DNA of 64,000 bases from an uncultured Alphaproteobacteria bacterium (lineage in GTDB: Bacteria; Pseudomonadota; Alphaproteobacteria; Micropepsales; Micropepsaceae), in NCBI GenBank assembly GCA_902826695.1, contig CADEFU010000001.1:398134-462133 (forward strand). Direction: 5' to 3'. Shown here in pieces: positions 44,772 through 55,000 of this stretch. How positions within the stretch are numbered: the first letter of the stretch is position 1; each line of letters begins with the position of its first letter. A model generated the notes under the pieces. The model was not told where the DNA came from. It made no database searches and worked only from the letters and a program-made list of their open reading frames with translations. The translations under genes were made by a program, and so were the position numbers.

Positions 44772-47700
44772 ATGAACAGACAAGTGCGCAACAAAGCGGC
44801 CCTCTTCACCCGGGTTTCGACGATTGCCATTTTGGCCGCGGCCGGAAGCTTTGGTGCCGTGGCGGAAGCTGAAGCGGACTGCCTCAACATCGGCGGGCCG
44901 ACGACAATCGGCGCCGATCAGGAGTGTGCTCGGGTCGACACGACCGTGAACGGCGATGTCGTGAACAATGCTGTGATCGGGCCACCGGTGAGCGAAGGTG
45001 AGGCCGGATTCCTGATTGGGGGCGAAGGCTCGGTCACGATCACCGGCAGTCTGATCAACAACAACACGATCTTGGGTGGCGGCTACGACTACTTCGGTCG
45101 TCTGTTGGGAGCGCTCACACTCGGCAGCAATGCCGATGTTGCGGGCGGCATCCAGAACACCGGGCAGATCGCGTCGGAGTCCGGCAACGGCATCAACCTT
45201 GGCTACGGGACATCGGATTCGAATTACGCGGCGTCGATGACGGGAAATATCACGAACTCGTCGGGCATTCATGGCGGCGTAAATGGGGTCGCCGCGCTTT
45301 ACGGCACGATGAGTGGGACTCTCATCAACGAAGAGGATGGCGTGATTACGGGCGGCAATGCGGCTGTCTATATCTCCGACACGTTCACGAGTTGGAGCGG
45401 TGGCATCGTGAACCGCGGTAACATTGCGGGCGACGATGCGGGTATCGCTGTGGGTGGTACGACAAGCTCAGCCGAATCCGGCGTTGTGTTTAGCGGCGGT
45501 ATCGACAACCAGTACGGCGGCACAATCAGCAGCCTGAGTGGGCCTTCGATCATTGCCGGCGGCCAGTCGTTCAGCGGCGGGATTTACAATAGCGGCGTCA
45601 TCACGCAGCGTGATGCTGCGGCTGCAGGCGGCGAAGGGGCTTACGCTGGGGTCGGCATTCTGGTAACGGCCGAGACGTTCAGCGGCAACATCGAGAATTC
45701 GGGCGTTATCAACGGACTTGGCGATGCTGCGATCTGGGTCACCAGCGAAACATCCTCGTTCAACGGCAGCATCAACAACTACGGCTTGATCTCGAGCGCG
45801 ACTGATGACGGCCTTTACGTCAATAGCGGGACGTTCAGAGGCGATCTGGTCAACTACGACCGGATCACCGGTGCGCAGTCAGGTGCTAGGTTTGTTGTGA
45901 ATGCCTTCCACGGCGATATTACGAACCACAACAGCATTTCGGGGGTCAACGGGTCCGGCCTGGTGCTGATGGCCACGACTATTGACGGCGGCGAGGCGGG
46001 GATTCGGGCCGAGATCACAAATCATCGCAGCATCACGGGCGTGGCGAATGGAGTCTTGGTCTCCGGCGACACGGTCTATGCGAATTTCACGAACACGCCG
46101 GCAAGCTATCCGTTTGCGCCTTCGCCAGTCATTGAAGCGTCGAACGGCAGCGGCGTTCAGCTGAGCGCGCGGAACTGGTACGGCAACGTCACGAACGATG
46201 GTTCGATTATCGGACGCCTCGACGATGAAGGCGGCGGCTTTGTTGCGTTTGACGGGCCTATGGGTGGGACGGCGCTGCTGATCAACGCGACGACGTTCGA
46301 AGGCAACATCACGAACACCGGCGTGCTTCAGGGCGATGTGCGCGGCCTTGTTGTGCAGGGGCAGTACGATTGGGGCTGCGAGATTGAGTGTTCCGCACCG
46401 AGCGTCAACGGGCAAATCACGAACTCCGGCTCGATTTCGGGTGGTAGCACGGGCGTTGCGATCAATACGACGAATTTCACGGGTGGCTTCACGAACGAGA
46501 GCGCCGGGCAGATCTCAGGCTATGTCGGCATGTACGTCAATGTTGAGACGCTGGACGGCGACGTGACGAACCATGGTGGCATTCACGGTGACAGTGTCGG
46601 GCTTGCGCTGGGTGCCGGGTCGGACATTTTCTTCTTTAGCAAGAATCTGGAAGGCAACGTCACGAATACGGGGCAGATCACAGGCGGCAACACCGGCCTT
46701 GCGATTGCGTTCGAGACGATCAACGGCAACTTCGTCAACAGTGGTTTGATCTCCGGCGGTATCGACGGCGTGACGATCCGTGCAAACACGATCACGGGTT
46801 CGATCACCAACGATGGGACGATCATCGGCGGTGGTTTGGATACGGGCCTCTATGTGTCGGCTGTGTCGATGACCGGTAATGTCATCAACAATGTTCTGCT
46901 TTCGGCTGCATCGAATGCGTTGCACGTAGATATCGGGACTCTGAGCGGCGTTGTCACAAACAACGGCACCATCGAGGCGACCGGTGGGGGCACGGCAGTA
47001 CAGCTCACGATCGGAAATGGGACGACGTTTGGAAACAACGGGCTTATCGACGGCGATGTTGCGTTCGGCGTGCCGTCGGCCATTTACACCTACGCTGCGG
47101 GCAACGGCCGGATCGAAGGAAGTTTGCTGGGGCAGGGCGTTGGTGGGAACAACAACGACACGATCGTCGTGAACGGGACGCACTCGTTTACCGATGGTGT
47201 TGCGAGCAACTTCTCGTCGTTCACTGTTGCTGGCGGCGGCACTGCCTTGATGGGGACGCTTGGGTTTGGCGGACCGAGCGCGAGCGCTTACAGTTTCACA
47301 AATGTGGACGCCGCCACCGTCAACGGAATGCTCTATATCGATCAGGGAACGACGCTGAACGTCGACACCACCTACACGCAGGGCGCCGGCGGTTCGCTGG
47401 TATTCGATCTGGGTGCACCTGGCGGGGCAGGGTTCACGTCGCTGACGGGCGTTCAGACGGCGGGTGCTGGCGATTACGGCCAGATGATTGCCGGTGGACT
47501 CGTGACGCTCAGCGGAACGATCGGGGGCGTCTTGGATCCGGCGTTCGCGTCGGCCAATCCAGGGCTGGAAGAGGTCATCTACAACGATGTCATCGTTGCG
47601 GGTTCGATCCAAGGCGATTTCACGACGACAGCCTTGTTCGCGAACAACTCATTGTTCGAACTCGACAGCTTGATCGACGGCAATACCGTGGACTTGCGCG

Positions 47701-48776
47701 TGCTGCGTTCGTCTGTCGGACAAAACAGCGTATCCAACTTGATCGTGGGTGTAAGCGATCCGTTCGACACGAACGTTGCCGACCGTACGAACGGAATCGG
47801 ATCGGGCAGTTGCGGCCTGGCCGGTGGCGGTTGGTGTTTCAACCGGTTCGCCGCCAACGAGGCCGGCGCGACGCAGGTTATGACCGACGCTTCGCCGGGT
47901 GAAGACCCGTTCGCTTGGCTGCGCACGGGTGTGCGCCGCGTCGGCGAGACAGCCGTGTGGGGCCGTGGCGTGGGCGTGTGGGGTAACACCGACGGCGAGG
48001 CCGCGTTGAACGTGCCGGGGGCGGATTTCTCGCTCGGCGGCGGCATCGCCGGCGTCGATCACGTGTTCACACCGCTCTTGCTCGCGGGTGTCGCGGCGCA
48101 GTGGACCACGACGGATGTTGGCTTCGACGGGCGGCGCGATAACGCGAATGTCGATAGCTTTGAACTCGGTGTCTATGGGTCGTATGGCGACACGCGGCTC
48201 TATTTGAATACCAACATCAGCTACATCTGGCACGATTTCGAAGTGACCCGCTTTGTGGGGCCCGGCTTTGCTCGCGGCGATTATGATGGCGACACGTTCT
48301 CGGCTTATGTCGAAGGCGGCAAGATTTTCGAAACAGCAGACGGCTGGCGGATCCAGCCGCTCGTCGCGCTTAGCTATGCGCATTTGGAAACGGACGCGTA
48401 TGGCGAGCGGGGGACAGCGGCGACCTTGCTCGACGTGTTCGAGGCCGACTTCGATACGCTCAAAGGCATGATCGGCGGGCGCTTTGCCAAGCCGTTTGAA
48501 ATGCAGTCCGGCCGGAAGTGGGTGCCGGAGGCGCGTATTATTTGGTCGCATGAGTTCATGGACGACCACTCCTCGCATTTCGTGACAGTGCAAGGGGCGC
48601 CCATTAACCCGCAATTGGTCAGTGGCGAGACGTTCTCGCGCGACTCGCTGATCGCTGGGGCGGGTGTTACAGCGCCGCTGTCTGACTCCTCGACAGCGTT
48701 CATCGACTACGATGCGGGTCTGAACAACGATGCGACGACGCACACGGTTTCGGCCGGTGTGCGCATGCGCTGGTAA
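44772..48776 (+). CDS. Large autotransporter with repetitive beta-helix passenger
   Basis: The 1334-residue product has a signal peptide (VSTIAILAAAGSFGAVAEAEA). A passenger of about 950 residues is built from imperfect repeats of about 20-45 residues with the theme G(N/D)(I/V)TN-x-G-x-I-x-G, as expected for a parallel beta-helix. Next comes a region resembling the conserved junction (GSLVFDLGAP, TLSGTIGG) and a barrel domain of about 280 residues beginning near GVRRVGETAVWGRGVGVWG. The protein ends in VSAGVRMRW with a terminal Trp. A cysteine pair near the junction (SCGLAGGGWCFN) may form a disulfide. It is co-transcribed with the FecR-domain gene. No protease motif is visible, so adhesion is the simplest role. 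Confidence 0.9.
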   Translation: MNRQVRNKAALFTRVSTIAILAAAGSFGAVAEAEADCLNIGGPTTIGADQECARVDTTVNGDVVNNAVIGPPVSEGEAGFLIGGEGSVTITGSLINNNTILGGGYDYFGRLLGALTLGSNADVAGGIQNTGQIASESGNGINLGYGTSDSNYAASMTGNITNSSGIHGGVNGVAALYGTMSGTLINEEDGVITGGNAAVYISDTFTSWSGGIVNRGNIAGDDAGIAVGGTTSSAESGVVFSGGIDNQYGGTISSLSGPSIIAGGQSFSGGIYNSGVITQRDAAAAGGEGAYAGVGILVTAETFSGNIENSGVINGLGDAAIWVTSETSSFNGSINNYGLISSATDDGLYVNSGTFRGDLVNYDRITGAQSGARFVVNAFHGDITNHNSISGVNGSGLVLMATTIDGGEAGIRAEITNHRSITGVANGVLVSGDTVYANFTNTPASYPFAPSPVIEASNGSGVQLSARNWYGNVTNDGSIIGRLDDEGGGFVAFDGPMGGTALLINATTFEGNITNTGVLQGDVRGLVVQGQYDWGCEIECSAPSVNGQITNSGSISGGSTGVAINTTNFTGGFTNESAGQISGYVGMYVNVETLDGDVTNHGGIHGDSVGLALGAGSDIFFFSKNLEGNVTNTGQITGGNTGLAIAFETINGNFVNSGLISGGIDGVTIRANTITGSITNDGTIIGGGLDTGLYVSAVSMTGNVINNVLLSAASNALHVDIGTLSGVVTNNGTIEATGGGTAVQLTIGNGTTFGNNGLIDGDVAFGVPSAIYTYAAGNGRIEGSLLGQGVGGNNNDTIVVNGTHSFTDGVASNFSSFTVAGGGTALMGTLGFGGPSASAYSFTNVDAATVNGMLYIDQGTTLNVDTTYTQGAGGSLVFDLGAPGGAGFTSLTGVQTAGAGDYGQMIAGGLVTLSGTIGGVLDPAFASANPGLEEVIYNDVIVAGSIQGDFTTTALFANNSLFELDSLIDGNTVDLRVLRSSVGQNSVSNLIVGVSDPFDTNVADRTNGIGSGSCGLAGGGWCFNRFAANEAGATQVMTDASPGEDPFAWLRTGVRRVGETAVWGRGVGVWGNTDGEAALNVPGADFSLGGGIAGVDHVFTPLLLAGVAAQWTTTDVGFDGRRDNANVDSFELGVYGSYGDTRLYLNTNISYIWHDFEVTRFVGPGFARGDYDGDTFSAYVEGGKIFETADGWRIQPLVALSYAHLETDAYGERGTAATLLDVFEADFDTLKGMIGGRFAKPFEMQSGRKWVPEARIIWSHEFMDDHSSHFVTVQGAPINPQLVSGETFSRDSLIAGAGVTAPLSDSSTAFIDYDAGLNNDATTHTVSAGVRMRW

Positions 48777-48782
48777 AGGCGT

Positions 48783-48802
48783 GGGGGCTTCGTTGAGCCC
48801 CC
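48783..48802. terminator. Hairpin after the large autotransporter gene
   Basis: GGGGGCT and AGCCCCC form a perfect 7-bp stem with a 6-nt loop just past the stop codon. The downstream sequence is only weakly T-rich, so the call is moderate. Confidence 0.5.
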
Positions 48803-48977
48803 TCGCTGTGGCGTCCGGGTGACCCTGAAAGGGTGAAGTTGGGCGCCGTTGGCCTGTCAGCCTTAGGGAATCTTTTGCGCTTGCAGCATTCACAAACCGC
48901 TACCCCCGGTGGTGCGGGTGAGCTAGAGTGCCGCCCGTTGGGGGATTTCAAGTAGTTAGCGACGGGGGGCCCAGAGT

Positions 48978-50123
48978 ATGGGATCGCTGCTTCTCTTCGT
49001 ATTGGGTGTTGCTGCGCCGTTTGCGGTGGCTATAGCCATGCTCTTTTCAGAGCAGCAACGCCGCGCGCGCATTAAAGCACTTCGTTCCGGCAAGCCGGCC
49101 CGTGCGCCGGCTGCGCTTAGATCATCTGTGCCTGAGGGTGTGGTGATGGCTGCTACCGCAGCTGCGAGCGGTGCCGAACCTGCGCGGGGCGTGCAACGCG
49201 CTGCGGCGAGCGGACTTGGCCTGAGCGAAAATGAGGCGGCGGTTCTCAAACAGGCGATCGCAGAGTGGGGCGTCGATGGGCTTGCGGCGGCGCTTGATCG
49301 CTTGCGGGGCCGTTTGGCGGCGGTGGCCGAAATGGAGATGATTTGGGCCGACCCGCACTCTCAGTTGGCGCAAGAGCAGGGCGACATGCTGGAGCGGGCG
49401 CTTTGGGTGTTTGAGCCTGAGTATGTGGTGGGCGAGGGCCAGTTTGGCATCGATCCCCGGTATGGTGCGGTAGCCAAGCCTATCGTGGGCGCCGGGCTCG
49501 TGCCTGGGCATCACATCAAGGAAGGCGAACCTGTCCTCGTTGTCGAGCTCAAGAATGCACGCGCGACCGTGGGTGCCGAAGAGCAGCAGCGGGCGTGGAG
49601 CAATGTGCGCGATCTGATCCGCTCGGGCGCGATCAAGGAGCGCGATCAGATCGATGTCTTTGTTGTTGGCGGCGGCGTCGATGAGTTGGATGGCAATCCG
49701 CGTATTGAGGGGCGCTATCGCAACGTACGTATCAACTCCTTCGATTATGGCCAGTTGGTCACGCGAGCAAAGCGTTTGACGTTCGGCTTGTACGATGAAC
49801 TCAAGGATAGCGCGCCGTTCTTGCGCGCGCATCGGGAAGAGATCGTTGCCGCGCAGCAGGCTGCAGCTGAGCAAGCTGCGGCGGAAGCGTCTGCGTCTAT
49901 GGAGCAGCCACTGCCCGAGGAACCTCAGGTTGACGAGCGAGCGCAGCCTCAGGCCGAGGCAGAGCAGGACTTTGTGCGGCAAGAGGAATTTGCCGACGCG
50001 CCGCGCCGGGGCGAGTATGTGGAAGAGGAGCCGGTTGCGGCCGCGGCGGCGCCAACCCCAATAGCCGCCCGGATACCTGCACCCGTGGGGCCAGCGCCCG
50101 CGCGTCAGCGCGCGACGAAGTGA
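48978..50123 (+). CDS. Membrane-anchored protein with Shedu/DUF4263-like ELK nuclease-type domain
   Basis: This 381-residue protein has an N-terminal membrane helix (LLLFVLGVAAPFAVAIAMLF), a basic stretch, and a helical region to about residue 115. A domain follows with the order ALWVFEPEYVVGEG, VVELKNARATVGAEEQQRAWSNVRDL and IDVFVVGGG. This spacing is the one seen in DUF4263/Shedu-type PD-(D/E)xK domains, often attached to HATPase proteins; the ExK of the family would be the E and K of VVELK. The last 80 residues are disordered, rich in Ala, Glu, Gln and Pro. No ATPase part is present. The family call is by motif only and catalytic activity is untested. The next gene starts within its stop (GTGA overlap). 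Confidence 0.62.
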   Translation: MGSLLLFVLGVAAPFAVAIAMLFSEQQRRARIKALRSGKPARAPAALRSSVPEGVVMAATAAASGAEPARGVQRAAASGLGLSENEAAVLKQAIAEWGVDGLAAALDRLRGRLAAVAEMEMIWADPHSQLAQEQGDMLERALWVFEPEYVVGEGQFGIDPRYGAVAKPIVGAGLVPGHHIKEGEPVLVVELKNARATVGAEEQQRAWSNVRDLIRSGAIKERDQIDVFVVGGGVDELDGNPRIEGRYRNVRINSFDYGQLVTRAKRLTFGLYDELKDSAPFLRAHREEIVAAQQAAAEQAAAEASASMEQPLPEEPQVDERAQPQAEAEQDFVRQEEFADAPRRGEYVEEEPVAAAAAPTPIAARIPAPVGPAPARQRATK

Positions 50124-50593
50124 GGCCTAAGCCGCGGTTGCGCGTGGTTGCCTATGTGCCCGCACATTTGCCGGAGATGACGGATCTTTGGATCGAGTCT
50201 TGGTCGCAGGCGATGCCTTCGATCGACTTCGAAGGGCGCCGCGGTTGGTTCGTCGACCACATCGTTGCAATGCAGGCATCCGGGATCGCGATCGTTTGCG
50301 GCTTTCGCGAAACTGACGGTGCGTTGGCCGGGTTCTTCACGCTTGACGAGAAGAGCGGTCATATCAATCAGCTCGCGGTTTCGCCGTCGTTGTGGGGGCT
50401 TGGCTTTGGTGCGGCGCTTCTCGACGAAGCGAAAAAGTTGTCGAGCGGTAAACTGTCCCTGGAGGTGAACCAGGACAATCCGCGTGCCGTGCGCTTTTAC
50501 GAACGCGAAGGATTTTCCCGGTTGGGGGTCGGACGAAACCCCTTGTCGGGCCTGGCGACGTGGCGGTGTGCCTGGGTCGCAGCGGAACGTTAA
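50120..50593 (+). CDS. GNAT-family N-acetyltransferase
   Basis: This 157-residue protein has the GNAT core: strand 4 INQLAVSPSLWGLGFGAALLDEAKKL with the Q/RxxGxG/A-type acetyl-CoA loop (LWGLGFG, lacking the usual leading Gln/Arg), and the C-terminal NPRAVRFYEREGF. The substrate is unknown. GTG 50120 overlaps the preceding gene by 4 bases, implying translational coupling to the ELK-domain protein. The following gene is 113 bp away. Confidence 0.8.
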   Translation: MRPKPRLRVVAYVPAHLPEMTDLWIESWSQAMPSIDFEGRRGWFVDHIVAMQASGIAIVCGFRETDGALAGFFTLDEKSGHINQLAVSPSLWGLGFGAALLDEAKKLSSGKLSLEVNQDNPRAVRFYEREGFSRLGVGRNPLSGLATWRCAWVAAER

Positions 50594-50670
50594 AAGAAGG
50601 TTGACGCGGCCACTCCAGTGCGCTGCGACTTATCCGAAGATTAAGGCACTTGAGGTAAGGATCACTCCGG

Positions 50671-50703
50671 CTGTCCACCTGGGGACAGTATGCCCGGGGG
50701 GAG
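50671..50703 (+). promoter_or_regulatory. Leader hairpin and strong ribosome site before the first synthase gene
   Basis: CTGTCC and GGACAG (about 50671-50688) can form a 6-bp hairpin directly ahead of a GGGGGAG ribosome site (about 50696-50702) and the GTG start at 50707. The 113-bp gap upstream is the only sizeable gap before the operon, so its promoter is expected here. A TTGACG box occurs at 50601, but no well-spaced -10 box is seen. Confidence 0.4.
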
Positions 50704-50706
50704 CCA

Positions 50707-52044
50707 GTGCTGGGGAATCCGCTCAATCGAGAGCAGAAGTTGCGCGCTGTGGCGCCGCGTTGGGGCGAGAGCGCGGAACTGCGCGAACGAGTCGATGCGT
50801 ATCACGAGCGGATGCGCGACGGGCACGTCGTCGCTGGGCGCGTTCCGGGTCCTGGGTCGCTTCAGCTTTGGAGCAACGACTATTTGGGTCTGGGCGGCCA
50901 TCCCGAGATCGTGCGCGCGCAAGTCGATTTGCTCGAGAGCCATTCCGAGGGCGTGTTCATGTCCGCGGTGTTCTTGAACGAAACGAGCATGCAGCGGCGC
51001 TTCGAGCAGCAAATGGCGGCGTATCTCGGCGCCGATGCTGCCGTGCTTTGTCAGTCAGGTTGGAGCGCAAACACTGGTTTGGTGCAGGCTTTGGTGGACA
51101 AAGACACGCCGGTCTATCTCGATCAGTTTGCTCACGCGTCGCTTTGGGAAGGGGCGCATGTCGCCGGCGCGCCGGTGCACATGTTCCGGCACAATCGGCC
51201 CGATCATCTTGAGGGCTTGGTGAAGCGGTATGGGCCAGGATTGATTCTGGTCGACGCGGTTTACTCGGCGTATGGCACGATTTGTCCTTTGGACGCGATC
51301 ACGACCGTTAGCGAGCGAGCCGGCTGCATGGTAGCCGTGGACGAGTCTCACTCCATCGGCGTTTATGGCCCTCATGGCGAGGGCCTTGTCCACACGCTGG
51401 GGCTCACCGAGAAGGTGCAGTACCGGACGTTCAGCCTGTCGAAAGCGTTCGCGACGCGCGCCGGCATGGTGGCCGGTCCGGCGCGAGTCATGTCCTATTT
51501 TCCCTACGAGGCGCGGCCGGCGATCTTCTCATCTGCCGTCTTGCTGCACGAGGTGGCTGGTCTTGTCGCCACGCTGAAAGTCATCCAGGAGGAAGATTGG
51601 CGGCGCCAGCAACTTTGGTACAACACGCGATATTTGCGCCGTGGTTTGCTACAGCGCGGGTTTGCGGTCGATCAAAGCACATCGCAGATCATTGCGCTGC
51701 ACAGCGGCAACGACACGCAGACGCGTGCGTTGCGCAATGCACTTGAGGACCGGGACGTATTCGGCGCGGTTTTTTGCGCGCCAGCTACGCCCAAGAACCA
51801 CGGTGTGATCCGCCTGTCGGTGAGCGCGCGGTTGCGCGAGAACGATTTGGATCGCGTTATCGACGCGTGCGCTGCGGTTGCGGCCGAGAAGGCGATCGAT
51901 CCGTGGCCGCGCAATTTGATGGCTGAACAAAGTGCTGCCGACGAGAGTGAGCGCGTGACGAACGAAGCAGTGCGCTCGCTGCGTGGTGCGGGCGAGCAGT
52001 TGCGCCGTGCCGCGAGTCGTTGGACGAAACGGGATCGCAAGTGA
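50707..52044 (+). CDS. CqsA-like alpha-oxoamine synthase (alpha-hydroxyketone autoinducer synthase family)
   Basis: This 445-residue fold-type I PLP enzyme matches CqsA/LqsA wording through most of its length: LWSNDYLGLGGHPEIV, VLCQSGWSANTGLVQALV, DQFAHASLWEGA, HNRPDHLEGLVKRYGPGLILVD, AVDESHSIGVYGPHGEGL with Asp212/His215 for PLP, the Schiff-base Lys246 in FSLSKAFATRAG, and PAIFSSAVLLHEVAGL. CqsA joins an acyl-CoA and an amino acid or SAM to make the CAI-1/LAI-1 precursor. A Lys/Arg-rich tail of about 50 residues is extra. GTG 50707 follows a GGGGGAG site. The stop shares one base with the next start. Serine palmitoyltransferase or KBL are alternative family members, but the SGWxANxGL and FAHxSLWEGA motifs favour CqsA. 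Confidence 0.87.
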   Translation: MLGNPLNREQKLRAVAPRWGESAELRERVDAYHERMRDGHVVAGRVPGPGSLQLWSNDYLGLGGHPEIVRAQVDLLESHSEGVFMSAVFLNETSMQRRFEQQMAAYLGADAAVLCQSGWSANTGLVQALVDKDTPVYLDQFAHASLWEGAHVAGAPVHMFRHNRPDHLEGLVKRYGPGLILVDAVYSAYGTICPLDAITTVSERAGCMVAVDESHSIGVYGPHGEGLVHTLGLTEKVQYRTFSLSKAFATRAGMVAGPARVMSYFPYEARPAIFSSAVLLHEVAGLVATLKVIQEEDWRRQQLWYNTRYLRRGLLQRGFAVDQSTSQIIALHSGNDTQTRALRNALEDRDVFGAVFCAPATPKNHGVIRLSVSARLRENDLDRVIDACAAVAAEKAIDPWPRNLMAEQSAADESERVTNEAVRSLRGAGEQLRRAASRWTKRDRK

Positions 52045-55000
52045 TGAAAATCTGGAGACCGGTTGCGGGGCGCGAAGCGGACGGTACGCTCGCTTACATC
52101 TATTGCCAATGGCTCTATCGCTTTCGCTGGTGGGTGGTCGGGTTCTATGCGGCCGTCGCAGTCGCTGCGATCGCGCTGACCGCCGGCTTACGCTCCACCA
52201 TGGACAACCGCGTGTTCTTCGGGCCCGAGAACCCGGAGCTCATGCTGCTAACGACGCTTGAGAAAGATTATACTCAGTCGAACGACGTTTTGGTCGCGAT
52301 CGAATCGAAGAGCGGTAGCGTCTTCACGCGCGAAGGGCTGAGTGCGGTCGTCGAACTGACGCAGGTGATGTGGAAGGCGCCGTTCGCGACGCGCGTCGAC
52401 TCGCTCTCGAACTTTCAGCACTCAAATGGTAACGGCGATCAGGTCGAGATCGGCGACCTCGTACCGAAGGGCTTTTCGTACGCGCCGGAGGACTTGGCAC
52501 GCGTTCGCTCGATTGCGCTTAACGATCCTCTGCTGAAGGGGCTGTTGGTCTCGAGCAATGGTGCGGTCGCCGGCGTTCGCGTGAATTTTCAGTTTCCGCG
52601 CGACGACGCGGCGAGCGTTGCGGAGATTGCGCGGTACCTTACGGCAATTCGGGGCGCGTTTCAGCAAAAGCACCCCGAAGTGAACCTCTACATGACGGGC
52701 AACGTCATGGTGATGGAGGCCTTCGGCGAAGCGCAAATGCGCGACACCGTATATCTCGTGCCCGTGATGGCTGCGGTGATGGCGGTCATTCTGTTTTTGC
52801 TGTTGCGTTCATGGGCGGCCACGCTAATCGCTATGGTGACCGCGGGGCTTTCCACCCTTATAGCGCTTGGCTGTGCGAGTTTGGCGGGCTTGGTGCTCAG
52901 CGCAGGAACGGCGCCTGCTCCTTTTATCGTGCTAACTGTGGCGCTCGCCTACAGCGTTCACTTGATCGCGGAGTATGTGGACGGTTGCAGGCTGGGTGCG
53001 TCGAACCGGGTTTCGGCCCTAGGAGCCGTAGAATCGAACGTATTTCCGATCTTTCTGACCAGTTTAACGACGGCGATCGGTTTCCTCAGCATGAACGCGT
53101 CGGATGCGCCGCCGTTCCACGATCTTGGCAATATCTCGGCCATCGGCGTGGTGGCGGCGTTCGTGCTGACGTTCAGCCTGACGCCTGCGCTGTTGCAGAT
53201 CTTCACCGTGCCAGTCAACACGAAGACCAGCGTCACGCATAAGGCGCTGAAGGCGTTGGCGAAGACCGTAACGGCGAAGCCGGGGCGGGTTCTTGGCACC
53301 ATGACCGTTGTCGTGGTCGTGTTGACGGTCGGCATTCTGCAGATGCGGCAGTCGGAAGATTGGGTTGCGTATTTCGACGAAACCTATCAGTTCCGTCGTG
53401 ACACGGATGCGGTGCTGCAGAAGCTCACCGGGTTCGATGTGCTGGAGTTCTCGATCTCGGCCAAAGCGTATGACGGTGTTGAGAATCCGAAGTACCTCAA
53501 GAAGCTGGAAGAATTCGTAACGTGGCTGCGCGAGCAGCCGGAGGTGCTGAACGTCGTTTCGCTCAGCGATATCGTGAAGCGGGTCAACCGGAACGTTCAT
53601 GGCGACTCGCCGACTCATAATCGATTGCCGGATACCCGCGAAGAAGCTGCGCAGTACTTGCTGCTCTACGAGATGTCGCTGCCGCAAGGGTTGAGTTTGA
53701 CGGATCGCATTACGGCCCCGCGCAATGCGTCACGCGTGACGGTGGTTGTTGCGGCGAACGGGAAGAACCTCCCGTCGGATGAGCTTATTCCGCTGTCGGA
53801 GAGGTTTGAGAACTGGTTGGCGACGAAGGGTGGGCCAGGGATGGCCACGCAAGCCACGGGTCTGTCGCTGATGTTCGCGCACTTGTCGTCGCGCAACATC
53901 GAGTTGATGATTGGCGGCACCTCGGGTGCGGTTCTCATCGTGTCGCTCATTCTCATCATGGGCTTGCGCAGCTTCAAGCTTGCGCTCGTGTCGCTAGTCG
54001 GCGACTTCGTGCCGGCGCTGATGGCGCTTGGGCTTTGGGGCTATCTTGCGGCCGAGATGAACGTTGCTGTGTCGATTGTTGCGGCGCTAACGTTCGGTAT
54101 CGTCGTCGATGACACCATTCATTATCTGTCCAGGTATGCGCGGGCGCGCCGCATTCTCGGAATGACTGCCGACCAGGCGGTCGAGTATGCGTTTACGTCC
54201 ACGGGCAAGGCGATGGTCTTTACGATGACCGTCATGTGTTTCGGGTTCACCGTGCTCGCGTTCTCGTCGTTTGGCGTCAACGCAACGTTGGGTCAGCTGA
54301 CGGTGATAACGTTCGGATTCGCGCTTCTGTCGGACTTCTTGATCCTCGCGCCGTTGCTGTTGATTTGTGACAGGCATCTGAAGTTGTTCGTGTGGCATCC
54401 CGAGCGGCGCGCGTTCCGGGTTAGCGAGACACAGTCGTTGCGCGCGCGCGTCGACGCGTACTTCGAACGGTTCCGTGATGGGCATGTCGTTGTCGGACGT
54501 GTGCCGGAGCCAGGGTCCGTGGAGCTTTGGAGTAACGACTACCTGGCCCTTGGCGGGCACGCAAAGATCGTCAAAGCGCAGGCGGATTTGCTCGAGAGCC
54601 ACACCGAGGGTGTCTACATGTCGGCTGTCTATCTGAACGAGACGAGCCCACAGCGTAAGTTCGAACTCGACATGGCGAAGTTCTTGGGAACCGAGGCGGC
54701 TGTACTGTGCCAGTCGGGGTGGGCCGCAAACACCGGATTGGTGCAGGCGCTGGTCGACGAGCGTACGCCTGTTTATCTCGATCAGTTTGCGCATGCTTCA
54801 CTTTGGGAAGGCGCCAAGATGGCTCGCGCCAAGCCGCATGCCTTCCGGCACAATCAGCCAGAGCACCTTGAGCGTATGATCAAGCGATTTGGGCCGGGCC
54901 TGGTTATGGTCGATGCCGTTTATTCGGCGTATGGCACGGTTTGTCCGCTCGTCGAGATCGTCGAACTTTGTGAACGTGAAGGTTGCACGCTTGTCGTGGA

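Noticed and set aside
44900..47100. Short recurring DNA words in the large autotransporter considered as a CRISPR-like array
   Set aside because: Spacing is irregular, the repeats are degenerate and in one reading frame, and they encode beta-helix rungs.
50601..50632. TTGACG box upstream of the synthase operon as a sigma-70 promoter
   Set aside because: No -10 hexamer is found at 16-18 bp spacing; the nearest candidate is about 20 bp away and poor.
50707..52044. Reading the free synthase as serine palmitoyltransferase or 2-amino-3-ketobutyrate ligase
   Set aside because: The LCQSGWSANTGL, FAHASLWEGA and PAIFSS-LL-EVAGL wording is CqsA-specific, and a CqsS-like receptor lies in the same operon.
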